Assembly: GCF_900113115.1 (NCBI RefSeq)
Contig: NZ_FOOF01000002.1
Span: 62,001 to 126,000, forward strand
Reading direction: 5' to 3'
DNA: 64,000 nt
Source: Duganella sp. CF458
Lineage (GTDB): Bacteria > Pseudomonadota > Gammaproteobacteria > Burkholderiales > Burkholderiaceae_D
Below are positions 35,727 through 46,200 of the stretch, one piece after another. A program made the translations under genes and the position numbers. The notes beneath the pieces are model-generated. The model ran no database searches and had not been told where the DNA came from. It saw only the letters and a list, made by a program, of their open reading frames with translations. Within the stretch, counting starts at the first letter, position 1; the number at the start of each line of letters is the position of its first letter.

Positions 35727-37328
35727 CTAGATCATACACAAAAGCGCTGCTTTTTCCGCAATCATGATTACTGGGGAATTCGTGTTACCGGAAGTAATGG
35801 TGGGCATCACCGAGGCGTCGGCGATGCGCAGGCCGCGCACGCCGCGAACCCGCAATTCGCTGTCAACCACGGCCGAAACGTCGTCCGCGCGGCCCATTTT
35901 GCAGGTGCCGACCGGGTGAAAAATCGTGGTGCCGATCGCCCCCGCCGCCTCAGCCAACTCCTCGTCGGTGCGAAAATGCACACCGGGTCTGCATTCTTCC
36001 GGCCTGTATTTCGCCAGCGCCGGCGCCGCCGCGATCTTGCGGGTGAGGTTCAGTGCAGCCGCGGCGACACGCCGGTCTTCGTCAGTGCTCAAGTACATCG
36101 GCGTGATCTTCGGCGGCGCGTAAGAGTCAGCGGAAGCAATCCGCACATGGCCGCGTGAGGTTGGGCGCAGGTTGCAAACGCTGGCCGTGAAAGCAGGGAA
36201 GTCATGCAGCGGCTCACCAAAACGCTCCAGCGACAACGGCTGCACGTGATATTCCAGGTTCGGCGTTGCCTGCTCTGGACCCGACCGTGCAAAGGCCCCC
36301 ATTTGCGACGGTGCCATCGACATTGGCCCACTCTGGAACAACGCATATTCGAGGCCGATCCGCGCCTTGCCCAACCAGCTAGCTGCCAGCGTATTCAAGG
36401 TCCGCGCGCCTTCCACTTTGAAGACCATGCGTAGTTGCAGGTGATCCTGCAGGTTGGCGCCAACGCCCGGCAAGTCATGCACCGGGTGCACACCCGCTTG
36501 CGCCAACACTTCCGCAGGCCCGATACCGGACAATTGGAGAATTTGCGGCGTGCCGATCGCCCCCGCCGCCAACAGCGTCTCGCGCGCCTCGGCATTCCAG
36601 CGCGTGCCACCACCGGTAAAAATCACGCCTTTGCAGACGCCCTCTTCCAACACCAGCTTTTCAACATGGCAGCCGGTCATCATCGTCAGGTTAGGGCGCT
36701 TGGTCGCGGCACGCAGAAAAGCCTTGGCCGTATTCCAGCGGATGCCGCGCTTCTGGTTCACTTCGAAATACGAGCAGCCGAAATTGTCGCCGCGGTTGAA
36801 GTCCTCGATCTTGGGAATGCCAATCTGTTCCGCCGCATCGCGGAACGCGTCGAGAATATCCCAGCGCAGGCGCTGCTTTTCGACACGCCACTCGCCTCCG
36901 CAGCCGTGGAACTCCGAAGCGCCGCCATGGTGGTCTTCGCTCTTACGGAACAGCGGCAAGACTTCCGACCAGCGCCAGCCAGGATCGCCGCACATCTCGG
37001 CCCATTGGTCGTAATCATTGGCCTGGCCACGCATGTAGATCATGCCGTTGATCGAAGAACTGCCGCCGAGGACCTTCCCACGCGGATAAATCAGGCTGCG
37101 GCCACCCAGTCCCACATCCGGTTCGGTACGGAACAGCCAGTCCGTGCGGGGATTATTGATGCAATGGAGGTAGCCGACCGGAATGTGGATCCAGACGTAA
37201 TCGTCTTTTCCTCCCGCTTCGATCAACAGAACCTGGTTCTTTGGATTTTGCGTCAGGCGATTCGCGAGCACACAACCCGCTGTCCCTCCGCCCACAATAA
37301 TGAAGTCAAATCGGCCTGCAGATTCCAA
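35727..37328 (-). CDS. GMC family FAD oxidoreductase (choline dehydrogenase-like)
   Basis: A 533-residue enzyme with FAD-binding FIIVGGGTAGCVLANRL (about 10-26), GMC signature 1 YPRGKVLGGSSSINGMIYMR and signature 2 GAIGTPQILQLSGIGP. The catalytic His-Asn pair is in TIFHPVGTCKMG and ITSGNTNSPVIMIAEKA. The family oxidises primary or secondary alcohols; the true substrate is unknown. It lies 12 bases after the nitronate monooxygenase gene and 18 before livG, so it is probably part of a catabolic-uptake operon. Confidence 0.9.
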   Translation of the reverse strand: MESAGRFDFIIVGGGTAGCVLANRLTQNPKNQVLLIEAGGKDDYVWIHIPVGYLHCINNPRTDWLFRTEPDVGLGGRSLIYPRGKVLGGSSSINGMIYMRGQANDYDQWAEMCGDPGWRWSEVLPLFRKSEDHHGGASEFHGCGGEWRVEKQRLRWDILDAFRDAAEQIGIPKIEDFNRGDNFGCSYFEVNQKRGIRWNTAKAFLRAATKRPNLTMMTGCHVEKLVLEEGVCKGVIFTGGGTRWNAEARETLLAAGAIGTPQILQLSGIGPAEVLAQAGVHPVHDLPGVGANLQDHLQLRMVFKVEGARTLNTLAASWLGKARIGLEYALFQSGPMSMAPSQMGAFARSGPEQATPNLEYHVQPLSLERFGEPLHDFPAFTASVCNLRPTSRGHVRIASADSYAPPKITPMYLSTDEDRRVAAAALNLTRKIAAAPALAKYRPEECRPGVHFRTDEELAEAAGAIGTTIFHPVGTCKMGRADDVSAVVDSELRVRGVRGLRIADASVMPTITSGNTNSPVIMIAEKAALLCMI

Positions 37329-37340
37329 GTGTTCTCCGGG

Positions 37341-38378
37341 TCAGGAATGATTGATTTCCGAGATAAGAATTTCCATCAATTTAGCAGTCGGCATGGCACG
37401 GGACTTGGCGACGCCCGTTCCCGCCCACAAAGACATCAATTCGGCATCGCCACGCTTCGCAGCCTCAGCACGAATACTGCCGGTAAGTGCGTTCTGGATT
37501 GGATAGGCCGGCACTTCAGCCTCGACCCCGGCCATCTGGCACATGAAGCGGTTCTCAATACCGCGTGCATAGCGCCCCGAAATGGCGCGCGTGAGACGGG
37601 TAGGGTTGCCTTGCGCGGCCAGCAAGCGCTCTTTGTATGCCACCGGAATGCCTGACTCTTCCGTGACCAGGAACGCAGTCCCCATTTGCACCGCAATTGC
37701 GCCCAGCGCCAGCCGCTCACGGATTTCTGCGCCCGTCATGATATTGCCGGCGGAGATAACGGGAATCTTCACCGCCTGCATTACGGCCAACAACAGCGGA
37801 ATCGCCTCCAGCGTCGCAGCGGTTTGCGGGCCAATAAAGGTCCCGCGATGGCCGCCAGACTCCACGCCGGAAGCGACAACCGCATCAGCCCCGGCAGCCT
37901 GCCAGGCCAGCGCTTCTTCCACATTGGTCACGGTACCGATCACCAACATGCCCACATCATGAAGGCGTTTCACCTGAGCGGCACTAAGGATATCGAAGGT
38001 AAAGCTGGCGACGGCAGGCTTCAACTCCAGCAAAAGCTCAAACTGCGCGGCGAAATCCTCACACCATTTGACGGGCTTCGGCAGATCCGGCCAGCCAAGT
38101 GAGCTCCAAATTGGCCGCAACAATCCAACCCCGCGCTCTACTTCCTGCTGGGAGGGCGATGGAATCCCCTGCACGAAGCAATTCAGCATGAACGGCCTGG
38201 ATGTCAGGCGCCGGGTTTCGGCAACTTGAGCGCGGATCGTCTCCAGCGAAATCATGGAAATACCGAACGAGCCAAGACCGCCGGCATTCGACACCGCCGC
38301 CACCATCGCCGGCGTATTTGCACCACCGGCCATCGGCCCCTGGATGATCGGGACGGGGAAAATCGCTTTCAAGCTCAT
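37341..38378 (-). CDS. Nitronate monooxygenase-like FMN enzyme
   Basis: A 345-residue TIM-barrel flavoprotein of the 2-nitropropane dioxygenase/enoyl-ACP reductase II family: PIIQGPMAGGANTPAMVAA at the start, VVASGVESGGHRG with the conserved His, and ISAGNIMTGAEIRERLALGA, then AVQMGTAFLVTEE. These bind FMN. Class I enzymes oxidise propionate 3-nitronate and related nitronates. It is the first gene of the operon and starts next to an AT-rich region with DnaA-box-like sites. Confidence 0.88.
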   Translation of the reverse strand: MSLKAIFPVPIIQGPMAGGANTPAMVAAVSNAGGLGSFGISMISLETIRAQVAETRRLTSRPFMLNCFVQGIPSPSQQEVERGVGLLRPIWSSLGWPDLPKPVKWCEDFAAQFELLLELKPAVASFTFDILSAAQVKRLHDVGMLVIGTVTNVEEALAWQAAGADAVVASGVESGGHRGTFIGPQTAATLEAIPLLLAVMQAVKIPVISAGNIMTGAEIRERLALGAIAVQMGTAFLVTEESGIPVAYKERLLAAQGNPTRLTRAISGRYARGIENRFMCQMAGVEAEVPAYPIQNALTGSIRAEAAKRGDAELMSLWAGTGVAKSRAMPTAKLMEILISEINHS

Positions 38379-38683
38379 TTTTTTACCCTTTCAAGCTGTG
38401 GATAACGCTATGAATATCCACAGGCATCGTTTGTGAGTAAACAAGACTTCTCGAAAAAGGCCAAAAATTGTCCAAAAACAGTTCTCAGCTCACGCAGGGT
38501 TTACGCGCCTGCTTATACAGCCCGTAAACCCCTGATTTTTCTCCGCAAGGTGCACTTATCCACAGAAAGTCAGGGTTGTTAACAACCATTACTACTTTGT
38601 ATACACACTAATCTAACGTAAACATAACTCTCCACCTATACTGAACAAGCAAGTTGTTCCATGCAATTCGCCTGGAGGAGTTC
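38379..38683. other. AT-rich intergenic region with DnaA-box-like sites (copy A)
   Basis: Contains TGTGGATAA (38397-38405), ATATCCACA (38414-38422) and TTATCCACA (38556-38564), plus four GTAAAC/GTTTAC motifs, ending in TGTATACAC and an AT-rich stretch. The order and sequence of these elements are partly repeated at 41660-41882 on the other side of the following gene. It may also hold the promoters of both flanking genes. Confidence 0.6.
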
Positions 38684-41659
38684 TTGTCGACTACCGACGC
38701 CTATCGACGCTTTCGCAGGCGATTGCTGGTCACCATGACCATGCTCGCCTTGCTAGCCACGGCAGTAGTCGCCTGGCAGCTCGCTTCTTCCGCACGTGAT
38801 CGCGAACAGGCCATCCGCCAACAAACGCAGCACTACTCACGGGCAATCGAAGCCCAGGTACTGAGCTCAATCCAACTCTCAGACATTGCCTTGCTTGGCT
38901 TTGCCAATGCAATCAAGGTCGCGCCTTACACGCCACAGACCATTGACGCCCTGCTTTCCTCACGAGGAGCCTCTTTCGGCAACAGTTTCTGGATAACCTT
39001 CCTGGATCCTGAAGGTTTTGCCATCGCGAGTTCCCGCGATATCGCCGTCAAAGGCATCAGCTATTCAGACCGCGACTACTTCCAGGCCCAGCTCAAGCCT
39101 GGAAACGGCTTGTTCGTCGGTGAACCGACCCGTGGCCGCATTTCAAAGTCGCGGCTTTTTTTCCTTAGCCGCCGCGTTGAAGACGCTGCCGGCAAATTCC
39201 TCGGCGTCATCGTGGCTCCAGTAGATGCCGGCCGCCTTGCAGAAACTTTCGACAATTCACGCCTCAGCGACGACGTCACCATTACCCTGTTCCACACCAA
39301 TGGCCACATCGTCGCCCGCGCTCCCCTCTTCGACGACACCTTCAACCGCGACATTCGCGACTCAAATGTCTACAAGGCTTTCGCCGACAATCCAATCGGA
39401 ACGATCGAAACCATCAGCCCTATCGACAAAAAGTCCCGCATCGCCAGCTACCGAAAACTGCCAAACCTGCCCCTGGTCGTCACTGTCGGCAGTTCGAACG
39501 TCGGCCTGGCTCTGATCTCGCAACGACAATTCCTGATAGCCGGCGTCGCACTGTTCCTGATCTTCACCCTGATCGTCGCCGCCATCATTTACGCCCTGCG
39601 CTCCTTTGCCTCAGCCGAAGACCGCGAAAGCCGCTATCGCGTCCTCTACGCAGCATCCGCCGAAACAGAAAAGAAACTCGCCAGCAGCGAACAACGACTG
39701 CGCCTGATAGCCGACAACCTGCCAATCGTGATCGCCTACATGGACCACGACGAGCATTACTCGTTCAAAAATCGCCGCTTTGCCGAAATCTACGGCAGCG
39801 GTGAAAATCTCCAGCAAGCCTTGCCGCCAGACTTATACGAGGAGACCAGGCCTCACCTGGAGCGCGCCTTTGCCGGCGACACAGTCCATTTCGAACGAGG
39901 CATGCAACGCAAAGACCAGGAGTGCTGCGACGCCATCACCTACGTGCCCGATCGCGATGAGCATGGAAAAGTGATCGGCCTGTTCGTCATGGCGGAAGAC
40001 ATCAGCGAGCGAAAACGCCATGAAGAATCCAGCAAGCTGGCGACACTGATGTACGAAAATGCGTCCGAAGGCATGATGGTGACCGATGCGGAAGGCCGAA
40101 TTCTCTCCGTCAACCCTGCCTTTTCCCAGATCAGCGGCTATGCCCCCGAAGAAGTCATCGGCCACCTAGCCTACGAGCTGACTTCCAGCCACCAGGACAT
40201 CAAGTTCTACAGCCGGATGCGCCAGACCATCACCCATACCGGCTACTGGGAAGGAGAGATCTGGCACCAGCACAAGAACGGCGACCATTACCTGGTCTCG
40301 CTACGATTCAACACCGTCTTCGACAACAAAGGCAATCCACTGCGCCACGTCGCCCTGTTTACCGATATCACGAAGAAGAAGGCAAGCGAGGAAGCAATCT
40401 GGAAACAGGCCAACTTCGACACCCTCACCGGCCTGCCCAACCGCCGCATGTTCAACGACCGGTTGCGGCAAGACATCAAGAAAGCGGCCCGCGACCAACT
40501 GCCAATGGCGCTGATCTTTATCGACCTCGATGGCTTCAAGGCCGTCAACGATACGCTTGGCCATGACTTTGGCGACATTTTGCTTAAACAAGTGGCAGAG
40601 CGCCTGCTGCAATGCGTCCGCAATACCGATACCGTGGCCCGCCTGGGAGGCGATGAATTCACCGTGATACTCAGCGAGCTTAAAGAGCCCGGCGACGTGG
40701 TCCGCATCGTGCAGGAAATCCTGCATAGCCTGGCCAGGCCATTCCAGCTCAAACACGACTTCGCCCATATCTCCGGCAGCGTGGGAATCTCCTTGTTCCC
40801 GGACGACGGCGACCATGCCGAAATACTCATCAAAAACGCCGACCAGGCCATGTATCTCGCCAAGCAGCAAGGCCGTAACCGCTTCAACTACTTCGCGCCC
40901 TTTATGCAGGAAGCCAGCCAGATGCGCATCGAACTGGCGAATGAGCTGCGCAGCGCTTTGAAAAACCAGGAATTGCGGCTGCTGTTCCAGCCAATCCGCA
41001 ACCTGGCCACTGGCAAGGTCGAATTGGCGGAAGCCCTGATTCGCTGGGAGCACCCTCAACGTGGCCTGCTTAAACCTGCAGAGTTCATAGGCGTTGCTGA
41101 AAATACCGGCGTGATCGCCGCGATCGGCGAATGGGTATTCCAGGAGGCCGCCGGACTGGCTGCCGGCTTCGGCAACGAGTTCAAGGTATGCGTGAACAAA
41201 TCAGCCTGGCAATTCCGCCACGAAGCGGTAGGCGTCGATCATTGGCTTGAACTACTGCGTGAACAGGCCCTCTCGCCGCGTGCGATGGTGATCGAAATTA
41301 CCGAAGGGCTGCTGCTGGAGGCAAACCGGGAAGTCGTACAACGGATGCAGTCGCTCAGGGACGCAAACCTGCTGATTTCCCTGGACGATTTCGGGTACGG
41401 ATACTCGTCACTGAACTTCCTGAAGCGTTTCAAGATTGATTTCCTCAAGCTGGACACCAGTTTCAGCGACAACCAGCTCCTTTGCGAAGCAATTGTCACC
41501 ATGGCGCACAAGCTCGACATCAAAGTCATCGCCGAAAAGATCGAAAACAAAGCTCAACTGGAAATTTTGATGGCTGCGGGTTGCGATTTTGGCCAGGGAT
41601 ACCTGTTCGGAGAGCCGATTTCAGCTGAAAAACTGCATCGTCTGTTGATAAGTCAATGA
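38684..41659 (+). CDS. Membrane dCache-PAS-PAS-GGDEF-EAL c-di-GMP enzyme
   Basis: A 991-residue protein. The TTG at 38684 is preferred because GGAGGAG ends 4 bases before it; no better ATG exists nearby and an upstream TTG at 38654 lacks such a site. Layout: helix 1 (about 16-36), a periplasmic dCache-like domain (40-285, FQAQLKPGNGLFVGEPTRG), helix 2 (about 290-315), two PAS domains, GGDEF with intact ARLGGDEFTVIL and an RNTD I-site upstream, and EAL with AEALIRWEHP, IEITEGLL, LDDFGYGYSSL and VIAEKIEN (Lys in place of the usual Gly). Both cyclase and phosphodiesterase activity are possible. Two related intergenic segments flank it. Confidence 0.92.
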   Translation: MSTTDAYRRFRRRLLVTMTMLALLATAVVAWQLASSARDREQAIRQQTQHYSRAIEAQVLSSIQLSDIALLGFANAIKVAPYTPQTIDALLSSRGASFGNSFWITFLDPEGFAIASSRDIAVKGISYSDRDYFQAQLKPGNGLFVGEPTRGRISKSRLFFLSRRVEDAAGKFLGVIVAPVDAGRLAETFDNSRLSDDVTITLFHTNGHIVARAPLFDDTFNRDIRDSNVYKAFADNPIGTIETISPIDKKSRIASYRKLPNLPLVVTVGSSNVGLALISQRQFLIAGVALFLIFTLIVAAIIYALRSFASAEDRESRYRVLYAASAETEKKLASSEQRLRLIADNLPIVIAYMDHDEHYSFKNRRFAEIYGSGENLQQALPPDLYEETRPHLERAFAGDTVHFERGMQRKDQECCDAITYVPDRDEHGKVIGLFVMAEDISERKRHEESSKLATLMYENASEGMMVTDAEGRILSVNPAFSQISGYAPEEVIGHLAYELTSSHQDIKFYSRMRQTITHTGYWEGEIWHQHKNGDHYLVSLRFNTVFDNKGNPLRHVALFTDITKKKASEEAIWKQANFDTLTGLPNRRMFNDRLRQDIKKAARDQLPMALIFIDLDGFKAVNDTLGHDFGDILLKQVAERLLQCVRNTDTVARLGGDEFTVILSELKEPGDVVRIVQEILHSLARPFQLKHDFAHISGSVGISLFPDDGDHAEILIKNADQAMYLAKQQGRNRFNYFAPFMQEASQMRIELANELRSALKNQELRLLFQPIRNLATGKVELAEALIRWEHPQRGLLKPAEFIGVAENTGVIAAIGEWVFQEAAGLAAGFGNEFKVCVNKSAWQFRHEAVGVDHWLELLREQALSPRAMVIEITEGLLLEANREVVQRMQSLRDANLLISLDDFGYGYSSLNFLKRFKIDFLKLDTSFSDNQLLCEAIVTMAHKLDIKVIAEKIENKAQLEILMAAGCDFGQGYLFGEPISAEKLHRLLISQ

Positions 41660-41882
41660 GTATCCACAGGATCGAATGTGCGTAAACACCGTTTTTGAGT
41701 TCACGCACAAAATTTGTTCAGAACTCATCCGGTTTACACACAGTTCTTGTCCAGCCAGTTCTACAATTCGTAAACTTCTGATTCTGTGGATGTTAACAGC
41801 TTTATCCACAGACACGGTCGCGTTTACTATCTACTACTATCCTTTCGTATACAACTTTAAATAAATAGAGGACAACTCGCGC
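41660..41882. other. AT-rich intergenic region with DnaA-box-like sites (copy B)
   Basis: Contains GTATCCACA (41660-41668), TGTGGATGT (41785-41793), TTATCCACA (41802-41810) and four GTAAAC/GTTTAC motifs, then CGTATACAAC. By eye it aligns with 38400-38625: ATCCACAGG, GTAAACA, GGTTTAC, CGTAAAC with CTGATT, TTATCCACAGA and TACTACT appear in the same order. Confidence 0.6.
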
Positions 41883-42587
41883 ATGCGTCTCGGGATCATC
41901 TCAGCCTTGGCAGAAGAACAGCAGGGACTACTGGAAGCCATGGAGAGCCCCTACAAGCTCATCCACGGTCAACGTGAGTACACGGCTGGAAAACTCTGGA
42001 AAATCGATTCTGTGGCCGTTTTATCGCGAATTGGCAAGGTTGCTGCTGCTGTGACAGCTGCAACCCTTGTGGAGAAGTTCAACGTTACCCACATAATTTT
42101 TACCGGCGTTGCCGGTTCTGCAGACCTGGGGGTCAGAATTGGAGACGTCGTGGTCGCGGATTCGCTGGCTCAGCACGACTTCGATGCCAGTCCGCTGTTC
42201 CCACGTTTCGAAATTCCGTTGACCGGACTCTCGCGCATGCCCACAGACCGCGAACTGAGCCTGAAACTGAGCCTGGCTACACGCCAATTCCTGCAAAACG
42301 ACGCGCAAGTGCACCGTGGCCTGATTGGCAGCGGAGATCAATTCATCAAGGATCGGGCCCATCTGGAGACCCTGAAAGACGCACTGCCTGATTTATTGGC
42401 AGTGGAAATGGAAGGTGCAGCGGTAGCCCAGGTCTGTCACGAGCTGGAAATACCGTTCGCCATCATGAGGACGATTTCGGACAACGCCAACGAAGAAGCG
42501 GCGACGGATTTCATGCACTTCGTGCAAACCGTCGCCGCTCGCTACGCCTATGGCGTCATCCAGAATTTCTGCAAATCGCTTACTTGA
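41883..42587 (+). CDS. mtnN: 5'-methylthioadenosine/S-adenosylhomocysteine nucleosidase
   Basis: A 234-residue nucleosidase: MRLGIISALAEEQQGLLEAM carries the catalytic Glu (EE pair near residue 12), IIFTGVAGSADLGVRIGDVV the ribose-binding region, AVEMEGAAVAQVC the substrate-contacting Met-Glu-Gly, and RTISDNANEEA the catalytic Asp. It hydrolyses MTA, the by-product of aminopropyl transfer, and SAH, so it would support the polyamine-type locus at 5-11 kb. GAGGACA precedes the ATG. It overlaps the convergent Lrp gene by 8 bases. Confidence 0.95.
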   Translation: MRLGIISALAEEQQGLLEAMESPYKLIHGQREYTAGKLWKIDSVAVLSRIGKVAAAVTAATLVEKFNVTHIIFTGVAGSADLGVRIGDVVVADSLAQHDFDASPLFPRFEIPLTGLSRMPTDRELSLKLSLATRQFLQNDAQVHRGLIGSGDQFIKDRAHLETLKDALPDLLAVEMEGAAVAQVCHELEIPFAIMRTISDNANEEAATDFMHFVQTVAARYAYGVIQNFCKSLT

Positions 42588-43035
42588 TCGGCAGTTTGGT
42601 GGTGTTTTTCACTTCTTCCATCACCGCATAAGTGTGGGTTTCACGCACCCCCTTCTGCAGCAACGTTTTGCCAAGGAACTCACGGTAAGCCGCCATATCC
42701 TTCACGCGAGCCTTCACCAGGTAGTCAAAACCGCCGGCGACCATGTGGCATTCCAGCACTTCGGGAATCAGCTGGACGCTATGCTTGAAGGCATCAAACA
42801 CCTCCGGCGTCGTGCGATCCAGCACAACTTCGATGAACACCAGCAGCGAAACGTCCAGTAGCTGCGGGTTCAACTGCGCCGTATAACCCATGATGTAGCC
42901 TGCCTCGTGCAGTTTTCGCACGCGCTCCAGGCAAGCTGCAGGCGACAAATTCACTCGCGCTGCCAGTTCTACGTTGCTGATCCGGCCATCATTCTGCAAC
43001 TCAGCCAAAATTTTCTTACTGATCTTGTCCAGCAT
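42580..43035 (-). CDS. Lrp/AsnC family regulator divergent from putA
   Basis: A 151-residue Lrp-type protein: N-terminal winged HTH (LDKISKKILAELQNDGRISN, then ELAARVNLSPAACLERVRKL) and C-terminal RAM effector domain (VLECHMVAGGFDYLVKARV). Divergence from putA across 212 bases makes it the likely proline-responsive activator (PutR-like); this is inferred from the arrangement. Confidence 0.92.
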   Translation of the reverse strand: MLDKISKKILAELQNDGRISNVELAARVNLSPAACLERVRKLHEAGYIMGYTAQLNPQLLDVSLLVFIEVVLDRTTPEVFDAFKHSVQLIPEVLECHMVAGGFDYLVKARVKDMAAYREFLGKTLLQKGVRETHTYAVMEEVKNTTKLPIK

Positions 43036-43163
43036 TACATCCCCACTATTAATTTTATTCGGTCAAATTCTCTCACCAAAAACTATCTATTGCTAGTAAT
43101 TAGTATTACCAGAATTAATCCGAGCGATTCCGCCGTACAATCGAATCATTCGTTGCACTGCAC

Positions 43164-43201
43164 AACACGCCCGCGCAAACAGGGTTTGCCGGGCGTGTTT
43201 T
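43164..43201 (+). terminator. Terminator-like hairpin in the putA leader
   Basis: AACACGCCCG (43164-43173) pairs with CGGGCGTGTT (43190-43199), and inside it GCAAAC pairs with GTTTGC around AGG, with one bulged C. A TTTT tract overlaps the end. It stands 47 bases before the putA start, between the lrp-putA promoters and putA, and could act as an attenuator. Confidence 0.6.
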
Positions 43202-43247
43202 CGTAGGTGCCAAACAATTCTTTACATACCAGCCAATAGAGACAACC

Positions 43248-46200
43248 ATGCATCTAAAAGAGACGTTCATGCACCTAAACACCACGCCATTCGCCGCACT
43301 TCAGGCAGAAATCCTGCGCGACCCGACTCCGCTGCGCAGCGCCATTACGGCTGCATATCGCGTCGACGAACAAACTGCTGTGCAATGGCTGCTGTCGCAA
43401 ATTAACGTCGGATCTCCGCACACCACGCAAGAAGCGCAATCCCTGGCCAAGCGCCTGGTGACCGCCGTCCGCGAAAAACGTACCCGTTCGTCCGGTGTGG
43501 ATGCACTGATGCACCAATTCTCGCTGTCGTCCGAAGAGGGGGTTGCCCTGATGTGCCTGGCCGAAGCACTGCTGCGTATTCCAGACTCGGCCACCGCCGA
43601 CCGCCTGATCGCGGACAAGATTTCCAAAGGCGACTGGCGCAAGCACCTTGGCGAATCGCCTTCCCTGTTCGTGAATGCGGCCACCTGGGGCCTGCTGATT
43701 ACCGGCAAACTGGTCAGCTCGTCCAGTGAAGAAGGCCTCGGTTCCGCGATTACCAGCCTGATCGCCAAAGGCGGCGAACCGCTGATCCGCAAGGGCGTCG
43801 ACCTGGCAATGCGCATGCTCGGCAACCAGTTCGTCACCGGCCAAACCATCGACGAAGCGATCAAGAACGGCAAGGACAACGAAGCACGCGGTTATCGCTA
43901 CTCCTACGACATGCTGGGCGAAGCAGCATTGACCGAAGCCGACGCAGCCAACTACTACGCCGCTTACGAAAAAGCCATCCACGCGATCGGCAAAGCATCG
44001 AACGGCCGCGGCATCCGCAATGGCCCAGGCATTTCCGTCAAGCTGTCCGCCCTGCACCCACGCTACAGCCGCGCCCAGCGCGAACGTGTGATGGCCGAGC
44101 TGCTGCCGCGCCTGACCGAGCTGGTTAAGCTGGCCAAGGGCTACAACATCGGCCTGAACATCGACGCCGAAGAAGCCGATCGCCTGGAACTGTCGCTGGA
44201 CCTGATGGAGGCGATGGCCTTCAACCCAGAGTTGGAAGGTTTCGACGGCATCGGCTTCGTGGTACAGGCTTACCAGAAACGCTGCCCGTTCGTGATCGAC
44301 TATCTGGTCGACCTGGCCAAGCGCAGCGGCCGCAAATTCATGGTGCGCCTGGTCAAAGGCGCCTATTGGGATGCTGAAATCAAGCGTGCCCAAGTCGAAG
44401 GCTTGCCGGGCTATCCGGTTTACACCCGCAAGGTCTACACCGACGTTTCCTACCTGGCTTGCGCGCAACGCCTGCTGGCAGCGGCGGACGTGATTTACCC
44501 GCAGTTCGCAACGCACAATGCGCAATCGCTGTCCACCATCTACACCTGGGCCAAGCGCGATGGCATCACCGGCTACGAATTCCAATGCCTGCACGGCATG
44601 GGCGAAACCCTGTACGACCAAGTAGTCGGCGCAGAAAACCTCGATAAGCCTTGCCGCATCTATGCACCGGTCGGTTCGCACGAAACATTGCTGGCCTACC
44701 TGGTACGCCGCCTGCTGGAAAACGGCGCCAATTCCTCCTTCGTCAACCAGATCGTCGACGAAAGCATCCCGGTCGACTCGATGATCTCGAACCCGATCGA
44801 AGTCGCACGCAGCCTGGAAGGCAAACCGCACACCGGAATCGCCCTGCCGCTGGACATGTTCGGCGCCGAGCGCAAGAACTCCGTCGGTATCGACTTCGCG
44901 AACGAAGACGTCTTGCGCGAAGTATCGCTGGCGCTGGCACAGCCGCGTAGCTGGAGTGCCGGCCCGCTGCTGGCGGTCGAAGCCAGCGCAGGCCAGCCAG
45001 CGCAAACGGTAGTCAATCCGGCCCGCAAGGACGATGTCGTCGGCTCCTTCACCGAAGCCACCGCCGAAGACGTCAACAACGCCCTGAGCGCCGCCAGCCA
45101 ATTCGCCATGGATTGGCAAACCACTGAACCGTCGCAACGCGCCGCCTGCCTGGATCGCGCCGCCGACCTGTTTGAAACCCACAAACTGGAGCTGATGGCG
45201 CTGGCCGTACGCGAAGCCGGCAAATCGCTGCCGAACGCGATTGCCGAAGTACGCGAAGCAGTCGACTTCCTGCGCTACTACGCCGTGCAGGTACGCGGTT
45301 CCACCAACACGCTGGCCCTGGGCCCTGTGACGTGTATCAGCCCATGGAACTTCCCCCTGGCGATTTTCACCGGCCAGGCAGCAGCCGCACTGGCAGCCGG
45401 CAACGTCGTGCTGGCAAAACCGGCGGAACAAACCCCGCTGATCGCCCAACGCGCAGTGGAACTGCTGCACGAAGCCGGCGTACCGCGCGCAGCGCTGCAA
45501 TTCCTGCCAGGCCGCGGCGAAGTGGTTGGCGCAGGCCTGTGCAACGACGCGCGCGTCAAAGGCGTGATCTTCACCGGTTCCACCGAAGTGGCGCAGTTGA
45601 TCAACCGCACCCTGGCCAAGCGCGCCGCTGCTGAAAATGTGGACATCCCGCTGATCGCCGAAACCGGCGGCCAGAATGCGATGATCGTCGACTCCTCCTC
45701 GCTGCCGGAGCAAGTGGTGGCCGATGCGATTTCTTCCGCCTTCGACAGCGCTGGCCAGCGCTGCTCCGCGCTGCGCGTGCTGTTCCTGCAGGAAGACATC
45801 GCCGACAAGACCATCAAGATGCTGAAAGGCGCGATGAAGGAGCTACGTATCGGCTCGCCGGACCGCCTGGCAACCGATATCGGCCCCGTTATCGACAAGG
45901 AAGCGCAGCAAAACCTGCTGTCGCACATCGAAAAAGTGCGTGCCCACGCAAAGGACAGCTTCTCGCTGGAAGTGCCGGGCGCCGATGCCGGCACATTCGT
46001 CCCGCCGACCGTGCTGGAAATCCGCTCCCTGTCCGAGCTGACCAAGGAAGTGTTCGGCCCGGTGATGCACGTGATCCGCTACAAGCGTTCGGAGCTGCCG
46101 AAAGTGATCGAGCAAATCAACGCCAGCGGCTTTGGCCTGACCCTGGGCGTGCATTCGCGTATCGACGAAACCATCGACTACATCGCCTCCAGCGCCCACG

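Noticed and set aside
43275-45713. Long minus-strand open frame opposite putA
   Set aside because: Antisense shadow of putA with no recognisable domain or start context.
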